DNA of 27,470 bases, taken from the IMG/VR virus record IMGVR_UViG_3300027911_000057, positions 1 through 27,470 of that record; one strand, given 5' to 3'. Positions 8,243 to 15,234 of the stretch are shown piece after piece. The notes beneath the pieces are model-generated. The model saw only the letters and a program-made list of their open reading frames with translations, searched no databases and was not told the DNA's origin. This DNA comes from a virus. Every line of letters starts with the position of its first letter. The stretch's first letter is position 1. The translations under genes were made by a program, and so were the position numbers.

Positions 8243-8959
8243 GCCCTAGCCGTTTCAACGCGGCGAGGGTGTACCTCTCCCGGAATGCCCGCGGCGAGGG
8301 GAATTGGTCAGCCCCGTACCGCTGGAACGTCTCGGCGAACCCTTCGCCGGAGATCCAGTCTAGGACGGCACCGACGATGGACTCGACGCCTCGGAAGTCT
8401 CGGTCGCGGTCAATGTCGCTAAGGAGTCGGCGAACTCCGAAGGCAGCAACGATGAGATCGATCCCCGTAGGACCAATGCCAAGGCGGTCTTCTTCTCCTC
8501 GCGCTTTTCCCGCCGTGCCATCCACGAGCCGCAGGTAAAAAAAACGATGGACGCTTCGGCCTCCGACCAATCCTCAGCGTCGATGGCCCCCCGTGCGATC
8601 GCCTGGTCTACGGGGAGCATCTCGTAGCCGGCGCCAGAAGCCGCCAGGACCGCCGTCAGCCGCTTGATCTCGGCCAGGAGCGGGATGCTTGCGACATCCG
8701 TGCCGTGCTCGAGCGCGTCCTGCTGGGCGGCGTCCTTGAGCGCGAGGGTCGCGATGATCGGTCCGGATTCCGCTGCGTAGCCGACTCCTCGGGCGAAGAT
8801 CGCCATGTTGGTCGCCGCGATGATCCGGTAGTTCGCTTCGAACACGTCGCGGCTGATGGGCGAATGATGGGCCCAGACCGTTACCGGTCGGACCCCATTC
8901 GCATCGGCGGTTCCCCAGCGGATGGGGAAGACCAGATTCAGCGCTGCATTGAGTTGCAT
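8235..8959 (-). CDS. Tail assembly chaperone, probable -1 frameshift product (GT-like, ~241 aa)
   Basis: A -1 reading frame is open from upstream of the T run down to a TAA at 8235-8237 and has no convincing start of its own after the zero-frame stop at 8360. It lies in the -1 frame relative to the chaperone. If ribosomes slip at T TTT TTT (8543 to 8537), residues 1-141 are joined to about 100 new residues, starting YLRLVDGTAG and ending in FAETFQRYGADQFPSPRAFR and AALKRLGHG. The extension then overlaps the tape-measure start by 8 nt. This is the lambda G/GT arrangement, where the T part binds the tape measure. The slip site is inferred from sequence. A sequencing error adding or losing a T in the homopolymer would be the main alternative. 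Confidence 0.6.
8360..8959 (-). CDS. Tail assembly chaperone, zero-frame product (G-like)
   Basis: A 199-aa protein located immediately before the tape measure and after the tail tube, the place of lambda G-type chaperones in contractile and siphovirus tails. It begins MQLNAALNLVFPIRWGTADA. It is helical and ends in a Ser/Thr-rich tail (SEFADSLATLTATETSEASS) reminiscent of known zero-frame chaperone ends. Codons 139-141 (GTT TTT TTT) contain a run of eight T (8537-8544), where a -1 slip would lead into a second reading frame. The ATG lies 9 nt after the tube gene's stop. It probably coats the tape measure during tail assembly and is not in the virion. Confidence 0.78.
   Translation of the reverse strand: MQLNAALNLVFPIRWGTADANGVRPVTVWAHHSPISRDVFEANYRIIAATNMAIFARGVGYAAESGPIIATLALKDAAQQDALEHGTDVASIPLLAEIKRLTAVLAASGAGYEMLPVDQAIARGAIDAEDWSEAEASIVFFTCGSWMARREKREEKKTALALVLRGSISSLLPSEFADSLATLTATETSEASSPSSVPS
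8537..8544 (-). promoter_or_regulatory. Candidate -1 ribosomal slippery site (run of eight T)
   Basis: On the coding strand the codons read ATC GTT TTT TTT ACC. The heptamer T TTT TTT fits X XXY YYZ, so both P-site and A-site tRNAs can re-pair perfectly after moving back one base. The -1 frame is open across the site and continues 100 codons. No stimulatory pseudoknot was worked out. Confidence 0.6.
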
Positions 8960-8968
8960 GCGCGGCCT

Positions 8969-9451
8969 TTACAGCAGGGCCGACAGATTCCCTAGCGCTC
9001 CGGTGATGCCGGCCCACATCGACGAGTTGATGTAGAACGTGCCTTTCAGGGTGACCTTGGCGATTGGGTCAACGCCATCGTAGGCACCGGGGTCGATGTC
9101 CTGAATCGAGCAGTTGGAGAGCGAGATGGGCTGAAAGACGGTCGAGTCGGGGTAGGTGACGACGGTCCCGAGGGTGCTGTTCACCTGCGACTGTGCGATC
9201 CAGGCGTTGCCGAGAGCCTGCGACCGGAGCAGCGAGATGACGAGTTGCGCCTGCACGAATGGCTTGGGCGAGTTGACGACGCCAGTTGCCGTCTCGATTT
9301 GCTCGACGAACGGCCCTTCGAACGTGAGGACTGCCTGCGTTTTGCCCATGTATCCAGCGGAAACGTTCAGCGTCGGGTAGCTCGTCACGACGATGTGCGT
9401 TGCGACCCGATTGAGATTCCCCTGAATGGTGAGCGGGCTGAAGCCTGCCAT
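8969..9451 (-). CDS. Tail tube protein
   Basis: A 160-aa protein directly after the sheath gene and before the chaperone, as in most contractile tails. It is beta-rich without enzymatic motifs: FSPLTIQGNLNRVATHIVV near the N-terminus, then QAVLTFEGPFVEQI, and TVFQPISLSNCSIQDIDPGA towards the end. A GTG at 9457 would add two residues, but it touches the Shine-Dalgarno sequence AAGGGG. The ATG at 9449-9451 has this sequence at about 5 nt spacing, so I chose the ATG. It should polymerise into the hexameric inner tube. Confidence 0.75.
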   Translation of the reverse strand: MAGFSPLTIQGNLNRVATHIVVTSYPTLNVSAGYMGKTQAVLTFEGPFVEQIETATGVVNSPKPFVQAQLVISLLRSQALGNAWIAQSQVNSTLGTVVTYPDSTVFQPISLSNCSIQDIDPGAYDGVDPIAKVTLKGTFYINSSMWAGITGALGNLSALL

Positions 9452-9498
9452 GGGCACCCCTTATTCGAACGTCATGGTTTGAGCGAGATCGTCTTTCA

Positions 9499-10614
9499 CT
9501 AATGCGTGAACGTGGTCGCGTTGAGGAAGAACTCGATTTGCGTGAAGCCGAGTTGCGGCGTAGCAACGCAGGAGAACCCATCGTAGATCCCCGCCGCATA
9601 GTTGCTCGGGTTCGCAGCCGTGTACGCAGCGAACGAGGTCGCCGTGAACGTCGCCGACAGCAGCAGCCCGTAGGAGACGCCCGTCGATCCCATGTCGTCG
9701 AGCACGCCCAGAAGCTGATTGATCCCGAACTGATTGTAATAGAGCGGCGGATTCGAGTTCGAGCCGTTGATGATGGCGTTCGCCAGCCGAATCTGCGCCT
9801 GAATGAGAATCCAATCGACCGCGTACCAGAACATTAGCTGGTTGCCGTCCATCGTGGTCCCGTTCCGTAGGGTCGCCGTCGAGATGCCGCCCTCGGCACC
9901 GGAGAGGATCAGGTTCCCGTAGGAGGTCAGAATCGAGTTGATCGTCGAGACGTTGCTCGTGCCGCCCGTGGTGATGTACGCCCAGGGCGTGACGCCCGAG
10001 AGGAAGCGGAAGTTCATCGGTGCGGCCGGCGAGGCGATCTGCGGATTGTTCGCGAGGAACGCCGCAAAGGGGGCCGCCGCCTGAAACTCAGTCGATGCCG
10101 CAGTCGGGCTGTTGACGACGCAGACGGCCGACTTCGTGGTCGCGAGGTAGCTGCTGATGTTCGCCGAGGTCGTCGTGATGAAGAAGTAGGTCTTGCTCGT
10201 GGTCGAGCTATAGAGCGCCGCGAGCGTGTTCAGGTTCGATGAGGTCGTCGTATCCCACGTTGCCGGCACGAGGTAGGCGTAGAAGACCTGCGGGACGAGG
10301 TTCGCGGCGATCCAGGTCGTCAGCGCGGTGATGCCGGCCGATGCGGACCCTTGCGCGCCAAGCTCGAGCACGTAGACGCCGATGTTCAGGTTCTGGGCGA
10401 AGAATGTCGCGCCCATCTTGGTCAACTCGGCGAAGTTCCCGGTTGCCGAGAGCGCCGCGAGTAGTCCGGCCTGCGTCGAGTAGAAGGCGTAGGTCCCCGT
10501 GGATTGCGTCGTGCCGCCGACCGAGACGAAGCATCCGCTTTGCTGCAGCGTCGAGACGGTCGGCGCCGTGGTAACGGTCGCGGAGACTTGGACGATCTGT
10601 GAGGTCAGCGCCAT
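9499..10614 (-). CDS. Tail sheath protein
   Basis: A 371-aa protein placed before the tube gene. Its segments follow the sheath pattern of small contractile phages of the DUF3383-like type: an early SGCFVSVGGTTQSTGTYAFY, then a 'FFAQNLNIGVYVLEL' stretch, a middle FRFLSGVTPWAYITTGG, and a C-terminal domain with FWYAVDWILIQAQIRLANAI and GINQLLGVLD followed by a final beta strand (QLGFTQIEFFLNA). The last part matches the C-terminal sheath domain that binds the neighbouring ring. 371 aa is compact for a sheath, with few insertions. The ATG has GGAG at 8 nt spacing. The sheath-tube order makes the assignment likely. It shows that the tail is contractile. Confidence 0.75.
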   Translation of the reverse strand: MALTSQIVQVSATVTTAPTVSTLQQSGCFVSVGGTTQSTGTYAFYSTQAGLLAALSATGNFAELTKMGATFFAQNLNIGVYVLELGAQGSASAGITALTTWIAANLVPQVFYAYLVPATWDTTTSSNLNTLAALYSSTTSKTYFFITTTSANISSYLATTKSAVCVVNSPTAASTEFQAAAPFAAFLANNPQIASPAAPMNFRFLSGVTPWAYITTGGTSNVSTINSILTSYGNLILSGAEGGISTATLRNGTTMDGNQLMFWYAVDWILIQAQIRLANAIINGSNSNPPLYYNQFGINQLLGVLDDMGSTGVSYGLLLSATFTATSFAAYTAANPSNYAAGIYDGFSCVATPQLGFTQIEFFLNATTFTH

Positions 10615-10648
10615 GTGTTAGGCTCCGATGCCGGGCGGCGAGGGATGT

Positions 10649-10948
10649 TTAGGCGTAGCCGACGCTGCAGGTCGTGTTCGCGTCCGAGATATAGACGAGC
10701 CCGTTGAAGAACGCGATGGGCAAGCCCGCATCCGAACCGCCGACGAACGTGGCCGTCCAGATCAGGTTTGCCGGGCCGGCGCCCGCGATCGTCGCGGAAT
10801 CGTAGAAGTTCCCGCCGATGCCGCCCAGGGTGAAGGTATTCACGCACCAGAGCGTGCCCGCGCTCGATTTGATGACGGTCGGGCTGTTCAGATTGAGGGC
10901 GGTCGCGTTCCCGCCCGGTCGGGGGCCTGCCGGATTCTGAATGGCGAT
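10649..10948 (-). CDS. Small virion-type protein (99 aa), probable ATC start
   Basis: The only standard start in this frame is a GTG at 10843, giving 64 aa with no good ribosome site. The frame is open well upstream. At 10948 an ATC codon follows a near-perfect Shine-Dalgarno AAGGAGG at 8 nt spacing, and the added residues (AIQNPAGPRPGGNATALNLN) read as a normal protein beginning. No ATG, GTG or TTG lies in this stretch. The complete protein (TVIKSSAGTLWCVNTF, then FVGGSDAGLPIAFFNGLVYI, CSVGYA) resembles a widespread small phage protein with 'VIK.s.G.l..v', 'iyD' and 'NGl.v' elements, proposed to be virion-associated. Non-standard starts are rare, so an error at this base is possible. Confidence 0.6.
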   Translation of the reverse strand: MAIQNPAGPRPGGNATALNLNSPTVIKSSAGTLWCVNTFTLGGIGGNFYDSATIAGAGPANLIWTATFVGGSDAGLPIAFFNGLVYISDANTTCSVGYA

Positions 10949-11016
10949 TTTGGGTGCCTCCTTCGCGGACGGGGGAATGACGTTCGGTTCGTCTCGTTCT
11001 TGCTTGGCCCCTGGCC

Positions 11017-11406
11017 CTACGGCTTGAGGTACATCGCGTAGACCGTCACGCCCGAAGCCGAGCCGGTGTTGCCGCCCGCCGTCGTCGTCGATTGGACCGC
11101 GATCCCATTCGTGAAGTAGAGGCCCGCCATCGGCAGCATGATGGACGCCGTAGACGTTCCCGCGACGAAGAGTTGCTGATCCGGGATGGTGGTCCCGAGC
11201 GTGATGTTGGCGACCAGCGCATCGAAGACCTGAACGAACGCTGCGGTCGATGCCTGCGTATTGATCGCGTAGAGCCCGAAGAGCCGGGCCGTCGAGTTCG
11301 CGACCGTCTGAATCGCCCCGGTCCCGAGATTGACGAAGTTGATCTTGGAGGCCGGCGTCCCGTCAAACTGCAGGGGCACCCAGGTCGCGGGGAATTGTGA
11401 GGCCAT
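11017..11406 (-). CDS. Small structural-type protein, unknown function
   Basis: A 129-aa protein, unrecognised by name. Composition is Ala/Thr/Gly/Ser rich with alternating hydrophobic residues and no long helix or signal peptide, as in beta-rich virion proteins. Elements are WVPLQFDGTPASKINFVNLG, STARLFGLYAINTQAST, LPMAGLYFTNGIAVQST and VTVYAMYLKP. The C-terminal 'GLYFTNGI.V' followed by 'VTVYAMYL' is shared in style with the following 99-aa gene and may indicate a common small jelly-roll type fold; I cannot prove this. The ATG has only a weak AAAGG close by and comes 22 nt after the terminator hairpin. It may be a decoration or neck protein. Confidence 0.6.
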   Translation of the reverse strand: MASQFPATWVPLQFDGTPASKINFVNLGTGAIQTVANSTARLFGLYAINTQASTAAFVQVFDALVANITLGTTIPDQQLFVAGTSTASIMLPMAGLYFTNGIAVQSTTTAGGNTGSASGVTVYAMYLKP

Positions 11407-11427
11407 GAGCCTTTGTTCGCCCTGGAA

Positions 11428-11460
11428 AGCAAAGAGCCCCCGCGTGAAGCGGAGGCCCTT
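11428..11460 (-). terminator. Intrinsic terminator (attenuator) after 214-aa paralog
   Basis: On the minus strand, AAGGGCCTCCGC pairs with GCGGGGGCTCTT (12 bp including two G-U pairs) around a 5-nt loop, followed by a short T-rich stretch (TTTGCTTT). It lies just after the stop at 11481 and only about 22 nt before the next ATG. There is no room for a new promoter, so downstream genes, including the sheath, would depend on read-through. Confidence 0.72.
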
Positions 11461-11480
11461 CGGCTGACCCCGGTCGAGTC

Positions 11481-12125
11481 TTAGATCGGAACCTCGGTCC
11501 AGACGTAGCTGAACAGGAGCGAGGACGCCGTGCCGGCGCCCGTGCCGTAGAAGGCGCAGGCCGAACCCGGCTGGAGGATGAGCCCGCCCTGGAGATCGAT
11601 CGGGCCGATGCCCGAGGAGGTCTGCGTGGTCAGGGCGCCGGTCCCGAACGAGCCGATGACGCGCGCGAGGATGGGCGTGGACTGCAGGGTCACCGAGGCC
11701 GAGGAGTAGAGCACGCCGCTGGCCGCCGGGCCGAACGGGAGCGCCGGCTGCGAGGCCACGACGGTCAGGGTGCCGGCGATCGCGACCGACGCCGACGACG
11801 CGATCATGAGGCCCATGATCGAGGCGTTCGTCTGGGCGACGAGCAGGCCGATGGAGACGGAGCGCACGACGAGGTTCTTCGTGTTGCCGATCGGGTTGCT
11901 CAGGATGAGCCCGCCGGTCGCGGTCGCCGTGAGGCCGGTCTGCAGCGCGGTCGCTACGACGGCCTGGTTGGCGCCCCAGAACGACTGCCCGCGGTATGCG
12001 GCTTCGTACTGCGGCCCGTAGAGTTCGTCGGTGATGAGTTGGTTGACGTTGCCGGCGCGGAGGGCGACGGTGTTGGGGGCGGGCGAAGATACGGAGGGGG
12101 CCCCAACGACTGCGGAATCAGCCAT
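11481..12125 (-). CDS. Virion-type protein, paralog 2 (214 aa)
   Basis: A 214-aa protein clearly homologous to the 215-aa protein encoded about 1 kb upstream. Shared segments include YEAAYRG/YEATYRG, GANQAVV/GANQALV, TGLTAT.TGGL.LSN, QTNAS..GLM, and the C-terminal CAFYG/CAFYS, AGTASSL and W.EVP. No signal peptide, no membrane segment; Ala/Ser/Thr/Val-rich and likely beta. The ATG has AGGAGA at 6-7 nt spacing. It is followed by an intrinsic terminator, which suggests it is expressed strongly. A capsid decoration, fibre or tail-tube-associated role is possible, but no family was recognised. Confidence 0.72.
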   Translation of the reverse strand: MADSAVVGAPSVSSPAPNTVALRAGNVNQLITDELYGPQYEAAYRGQSFWGANQAVVATALQTGLTATATGGLILSNPIGNTKNLVVRSVSIGLLVAQTNASIMGLMIASSASVAIAGTLTVVASQPALPFGPAASGVLYSSASVTLQSTPILARVIGSFGTGALTTQTSSGIGPIDLQGGLILQPGSACAFYGTGAGTASSLLFSYVWTEVPI

Positions 12126-12217
12126 GCGAGAGTGTCTCCTTAGAGAGCGTCGGGGCCGACGATCAAAGCGCGTCTTCCCATGGGCAGGAGGTTCGGCGCG
12201 CCTGGCTCTCCGGTCCT

Positions 12218-12841
12218 TTAGGAGCCGAGCGGCGGCAGGGTGATATTGACCGTTCCGGAGATGGGCAACGTGAGATCCACTTCGCCCGAAATCGCGAGAG
12301 TGATACCGACAGTTCCGGAAATCGGCAGCGTGATGAGGATTTGCTCGGGCGGCTGTACGAATCCGACCGCAGCGACCGATTGGGCATCCTGCACCGTCGC
12401 AGCCGTGCCATGGATAACGGGGCCGCTATGCCCGCTGGCGTTGACGTGCTGGTCGTCTTGGCGCGTTGCTGCCGTGCCGAAGATGCGAACGAGGCCTGCC
12501 GCATTAACCCGCTGATGGTCCTGGACGGGATGCGCGGTCCCGATGATCCGGACAAGGCCCGAGGCCGAGACATGCTGGTCATCCTGCCGGGTCGATGCAG
12601 AACCACGAGCGCCGGATTTGCCGGTCGCATTGACCCGCTGGTCATCCTGCCTTGTTGCCCCGGTGCCGATGACCCGGACGAGCCCGGTCGCCGAGACGTG
12701 CTGGTCGTCCTGCCTCGTCGCGGCGGTTCCGCGTATCCCAGCCGTCCCCGTCGCGTTGACGCGCTGGTCGTCCTGAACGGTCGCGCCCGTTCCGGTGATC
12801 GTCGTCCCGGTCTGAGGGCGGAAGAGCAACAGCAGGGACAC
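12218..12841 (-). CDS. Repeat protein with seven ~21-residue and four ~10-residue repeats
   Basis: A 207-aa protein starting at GTG with AAGGAG 8 nt upstream. After a short hydrophobic N-terminus (MSLLLLFRPQTG) come seven repeats of about 21 residues (residues 17-165) with core G(T/S)xxTxQDDQ(R/H)V(N/S)A(T/S)G. From residue 170, ten-residue repeats of ITLPISGTVG type run to the end. The Gln-Asp-Asp-Gln core recurs almost perfectly. The pattern predicts a short-strand beta solenoid or stalk rather than a globular enzyme. It lies between the two paralogous 214/215-aa genes. The N-terminus could be a membrane-like anchor but is too short (about 6 residues) to span. I infer a fibre or spike-like virion part. 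I do not recognise a named family. Confidence 0.7.
   Translation of the reverse strand: MSLLLLFRPQTGTTITGTGATVQDDQRVNATGTAGIRGTAATRQDDQHVSATGLVRVIGTGATRQDDQRVNATGKSGARGSASTRQDDQHVSASGLVRIIGTAHPVQDHQRVNAAGLVRIFGTAATRQDDQHVNASGHSGPVIHGTAATVQDAQSVAAVGFVQPPEQILITLPISGTVGITLAISGEVDLTLPISGTVNITLPPLGS
12221..12334 (-). repeat. Four ~30-bp coding repeats (ITLPISGTVG type)
   Basis: The C-terminal 38 residues of the repeat protein are ITLPISGTVG, ITLAISGEVD, LTLPISGTVN and ITLPPLGS: three full and one truncated decapeptide repeats of alternating strand and turn. Confidence 0.75.
12347..12793 (-). repeat. Seven ~63-bp coding repeats with alternating dimer pattern
   Basis: The DNA encodes units of 21, 21, 21, 21, 21, 23 and 21 residues. 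The first six alternate between QR-type (units 1, 3 and 5) and QH-type (units 2, 4 and 6), so the copies likely grew by duplication of a 126-bp pair. The last unit is degenerate (QDAQSV). Confidence 0.75.
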
Positions 12842-12887
12842 GGCCGTTACTCCTTACGGTGACGCAGTGTTTCCTCGCGAAGGGGAG

Positions 12888-12917
12888 CCCGGCAGCAGAG
12901 AGGGTCCCGCTGCCGGG
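12888..12917 (-). other. Strong hairpin between 72-aa and repeat-protein genes
   Basis: CCCGGCAGC and GCTGCCGGG form a perfect 9-bp stem around a 12-nt loop just after the stop of the 72-aa gene. No T tract follows, so it is more likely an mRNA processing or stability element than a full intrinsic terminator. Confidence 0.5.
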
Positions 12918-12920
12918 AGC

Positions 12921-13139
12921 CTAGATGACGGCCTGGCCGAGCGCCGCCGACGCATACGCCCGGCAGTCGTCCGTGTTCCAATCCGTCCGGCCGGCGGAGC
13001 CAGCGAGAACGAGGAGTTCGCTCTCGTTGGCCGTCACCTGAACCGTGGTCGATGACGGGACCGCTCCGCCGATGTCAACGGTCACCGTCATCTGCACCTG
13101 CTGCTGCGCGAGCAAAAGCACCGTCTGCGTTAGCTTCAT
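12921..13139 (-). CDS. Small hypothetical protein (72 aa)
   Basis: A 72-aa protein with a very good ribosome site (GGAGG, 5 nt before the ATG). The N-terminus MKLTQTVLLLAQQQVQMTV is moderately hydrophobic but lacks a clear signal peptide. The middle VDIGGAVPSSTTVQVTANES looks like beta strands, and the end is WNTDDCRAYASAALGQAVI. Function is not recognised. It lies between paralog 1 and the repeat protein, so it may belong to the same structure. Confidence 0.55.
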   Translation of the reverse strand: MKLTQTVLLLAQQQVQMTVTVDIGGAVPSSTTVQVTANESELLVLAGSAGRTDWNTDDCRAYASAALGQAVI

Positions 13140-13173
13140 GGCATTCCTCCGTTCACGCTAGCAGCCAGAGGTC

Positions 13174-13821
13174 CTAGAGCGGAACCTCGATCCAGGACAT
13201 CGAGAAGATGAGCGAGGACGCGGTGCCCGCCGCGGACGAGTAGAACGCGCAGTAGCCGCCCGGAGGCAGGATGATGCTGCCTTCGAGATCCACGACGGTC
13301 AGGGTAGTCTGATCGACGGTCACGGCGCCGGTGCCGAGGAACCCGAGCACGCGCTTGAGCACCGGGGTCGTCGGAAGCGTGATGGACGCCGAGGACGCGA
13401 GGACGGCGTAGGGTGCGATACCCGAGCCCACGAGGTCCGAGGTTGGCGTGACGGAGGTCACCGTACCGGCAAGCGCCGTCGAGGACTGCCCGACCATCAG
13501 CCCGATGACCGAGGCGTTTGTCTGCACGAGTGCCGCGCCGTAGGCGACCTTGGTCAGCACGACGTTGACCGGGTTGCCGAAGGTGTTCGAGAGGACCAGG
13601 CCGCCCGTGTAGGTGGCGGTCAGGCCGGTGGCGATCGCCGTACCGACGAGAGCCTGGTTTGCTCCCGAGAACGCCATACCGCGGTAGGTCGCTTCGTAGT
13701 AGCGGGGTTCGAGTTCCGAGACGACGGCATCGCCCATGTTGCCCAGGCGAAGCGCGGGATTGGTGCCGGAACCGAGCGAGGTTTTGGTCGCGGTCGGCCC
13801 GACGTAGCCATTGATGATCAC
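13174..13821 (-). CDS. Virion-type protein, paralog 1 (215 aa)
   Basis: A 215-aa protein starting at GTG with AGGAGA about 5 nt upstream. It is homologous along almost the whole length to the 214-aa protein at 11481-12125, with matching segments YRGMAFSGANQALVGTAI, TGGLVLSN, VQTNASVIGLMV and AGTASSLIFSMSWIEVPL. It differs at the N-terminus (MIINGYVGPTATKTSLGSGT). No enzymatic motifs are visible. The presence of two diverged copies in one structural cluster suggests two components of one layer or heteromeric decorations. Function is unknown. Confidence 0.72.
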   Translation of the reverse strand: MIINGYVGPTATKTSLGSGTNPALRLGNMGDAVVSELEPRYYEATYRGMAFSGANQALVGTAIATGLTATYTGGLVLSNTFGNPVNVVLTKVAYGAALVQTNASVIGLMVGQSSTALAGTVTSVTPTSDLVGSGIAPYAVLASSASITLPTTPVLKRVLGFLGTGAVTVDQTTLTVVDLEGSIILPPGGYCAFYSSAAGTASSLIFSMSWIEVPL

Positions 13822-13830
13822 GGGTTTCTC

Positions 13831-15015
13831 CTAGTTGGCGACGGTGCTGAAGAAGGGGTCGTTTTCGAACGCGTCGGGACTGTCCAGCGATGTATCGCCG
13901 GTACGAAGCATGAAAATCTGTTGGTTCAAGACTCGCATTTGGGTGATGAGTCCGCCGATGAGTTGGGTGAGGCTCGCGCCTTCGTGCTGCGCGGTATCTT
14001 GTACGGCTTGGCTGGCGACGTTGGCGGGGTTAGAGTAGGGCGGAGCGGCCCCGAAGGTCCAGGTATTCGCGGCGCCGTCAGGCCCCGATTCGCTGCCGAT
14101 GACAACGCGCCCGGAGGTGTCGAGACGTAGATTGCGGATCAGGTTCCCAGGGTCCGTACCGCCAACCGTCACTGGGTAGTTTGATACCGCGTTGCCGGGC
14201 TGCGTTGCTCCATCGACGACGAGCGAACCGGTGACGATAGACCCAGCCACCGCATTGCCAGCGATGGACGTGAGATTAAATGGCTGCGTTGTCAGGCCGG
14301 TCTGATAACTCGTATAGAGAGTGAACGGCTGCGCGCGAAGATATGCGATGGCGCTACCGCCAGCAGCCGTTACCGTGATGCGAATGTATCGCGCCAGGCA
14401 TGGGAAGAGGTAGTTGTTGGATGCTCCGAGGGAGCCGTTGACCGCCGTTCCAATCGCAACCGACACACCAGCTAGTGAGCCGAAAGAGTAGGCCTGCGAA
14501 TTGGATGCGGAGATCGTGCAGTTCACCGACGCGCTCGTCGAGATCGAAAGCGATTCGTACCCGAGCGTGTCGATATCGAAAATCTGGCCAGCGGCCCCAA
14601 ACTTCATCGTGTATGGCCCAGCGCAATCGCTTTGGACGACTGCATTGTTCGCGTCTATCTTGGGCAAGCCGCCGATGATATTGACGTTAAACCCGAGCCC
14701 GCTTGTCGAGTCCATCGCGACTTCGAGCGGGTTTAGGTTCGCGAAGTCGCCGCTCGGATCACCCGAGATGAAGTTCGAGATGGGTTGGTCGCTCGACTGC
14801 GCGCCTTGCAGGTTGAAGTCACGCGTCTGAAGGTTGCCGATGCCGTCCGGGTCCGCATACATGGCCGAGCCATCGCTCTTGCCATGCGTCATCGTCTGGC
14901 GAATGCTCTGCCCCGTCGTCGCGATGGGCGGAGCGCCATTGACAAGCACGCCATCGACCGGAATATATAGCCCGGTCTGAGGGTCCTTGTAATAGACGCC
15001 AGTTTCAGTCGCCAT
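13831..15015 (-). CDS. Fibre- or decoration-like structural protein (394 aa)
   Basis: A 394-aa protein, beta-rich with many Ser/Thr/Gly/Asn. The N-terminal ETGVYYKDPQTGLYIPVDG resembles the first strand of fibre-type proteins. Middle segments are YESLSISTSASVNCTISASN and LFPCLARYIRITVTAAGGSA, with a lone Arg-rich strand, as in jelly-roll or sugar-binding beta-sandwich domains. The C-terminus is predicted helical (SLTQLIGGLITQMRVLNQQI), which could be an oligomerisation helix. It begins 3 nt after the previous stop with no Shine-Dalgarno, so it is probably translated by coupling. I infer a virion fibre or spike role; no named family was recognised. Confidence 0.62.
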   Translation of the reverse strand: MATETGVYYKDPQTGLYIPVDGVLVNGAPPIATTGQSIRQTMTHGKSDGSAMYADPDGIGNLQTRDFNLQGAQSSDQPISNFISGDPSGDFANLNPLEVAMDSTSGLGFNVNIIGGLPKIDANNAVVQSDCAGPYTMKFGAAGQIFDIDTLGYESLSISTSASVNCTISASNSQAYSFGSLAGVSVAIGTAVNGSLGASNNYLFPCLARYIRITVTAAGGSAIAYLRAQPFTLYTSYQTGLTTQPFNLTSIAGNAVAGSIVTGSLVVDGATQPGNAVSNYPVTVGGTDPGNLIRNLRLDTSGRVVIGSESGPDGAANTWTFGAAPPYSNPANVASQAVQDTAQHEGASLTQLIGGLITQMRVLNQQIFMLRTGDTSLDSPDAFENDPFFSTVAN

Positions 15016-15018
15016 GAA

Positions 15019-15234
15019 CTAGCGCGGCACCATGATCCGCTCGGTAGGCGACTGCACATCGACCGCAACGGCAGCCTTCGCCGTGAGGACGCTCGCCATG
15101 AGCGCAGCATCCTGCGGCGGCATGACCACGGTCAGCGTGTCGGGCTCGCCTGCGGCGGCCTCGAATGCCATGCGGACCACGATCTGCTTCGATGCGTTCG
15201 GATAGATGAGCAGGCCCTGAATCGTGCGTTCCAT
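15019..15234 (-). CDS. Small hypothetical protein (71 aa)
   Basis: A 71-aa protein whose ATG overlaps the preceding stop (TAATG), indicating coupling. It begins MERTIQGLLIYPNASKQIVV and contains EPDTLTVVMPPQDAALMASV, then AVDVQSPTERIMVPR. It is compact, soluble and without motifs. It may be a small capsid or tail accessory protein. Function is unknown. Confidence 0.6.
   Translation of the reverse strand: MERTIQGLLIYPNASKQIVVRMAFEAAAGEPDTLTVVMPPQDAALMASVLTAKAAVAVDVQSPTERIMVPR

Noticed and set aside
9452-9457. GTG start for the tail tube
   Set aside because: It touches the Shine-Dalgarno sequence, leaving no spacing; the ATG at 9451 fits.
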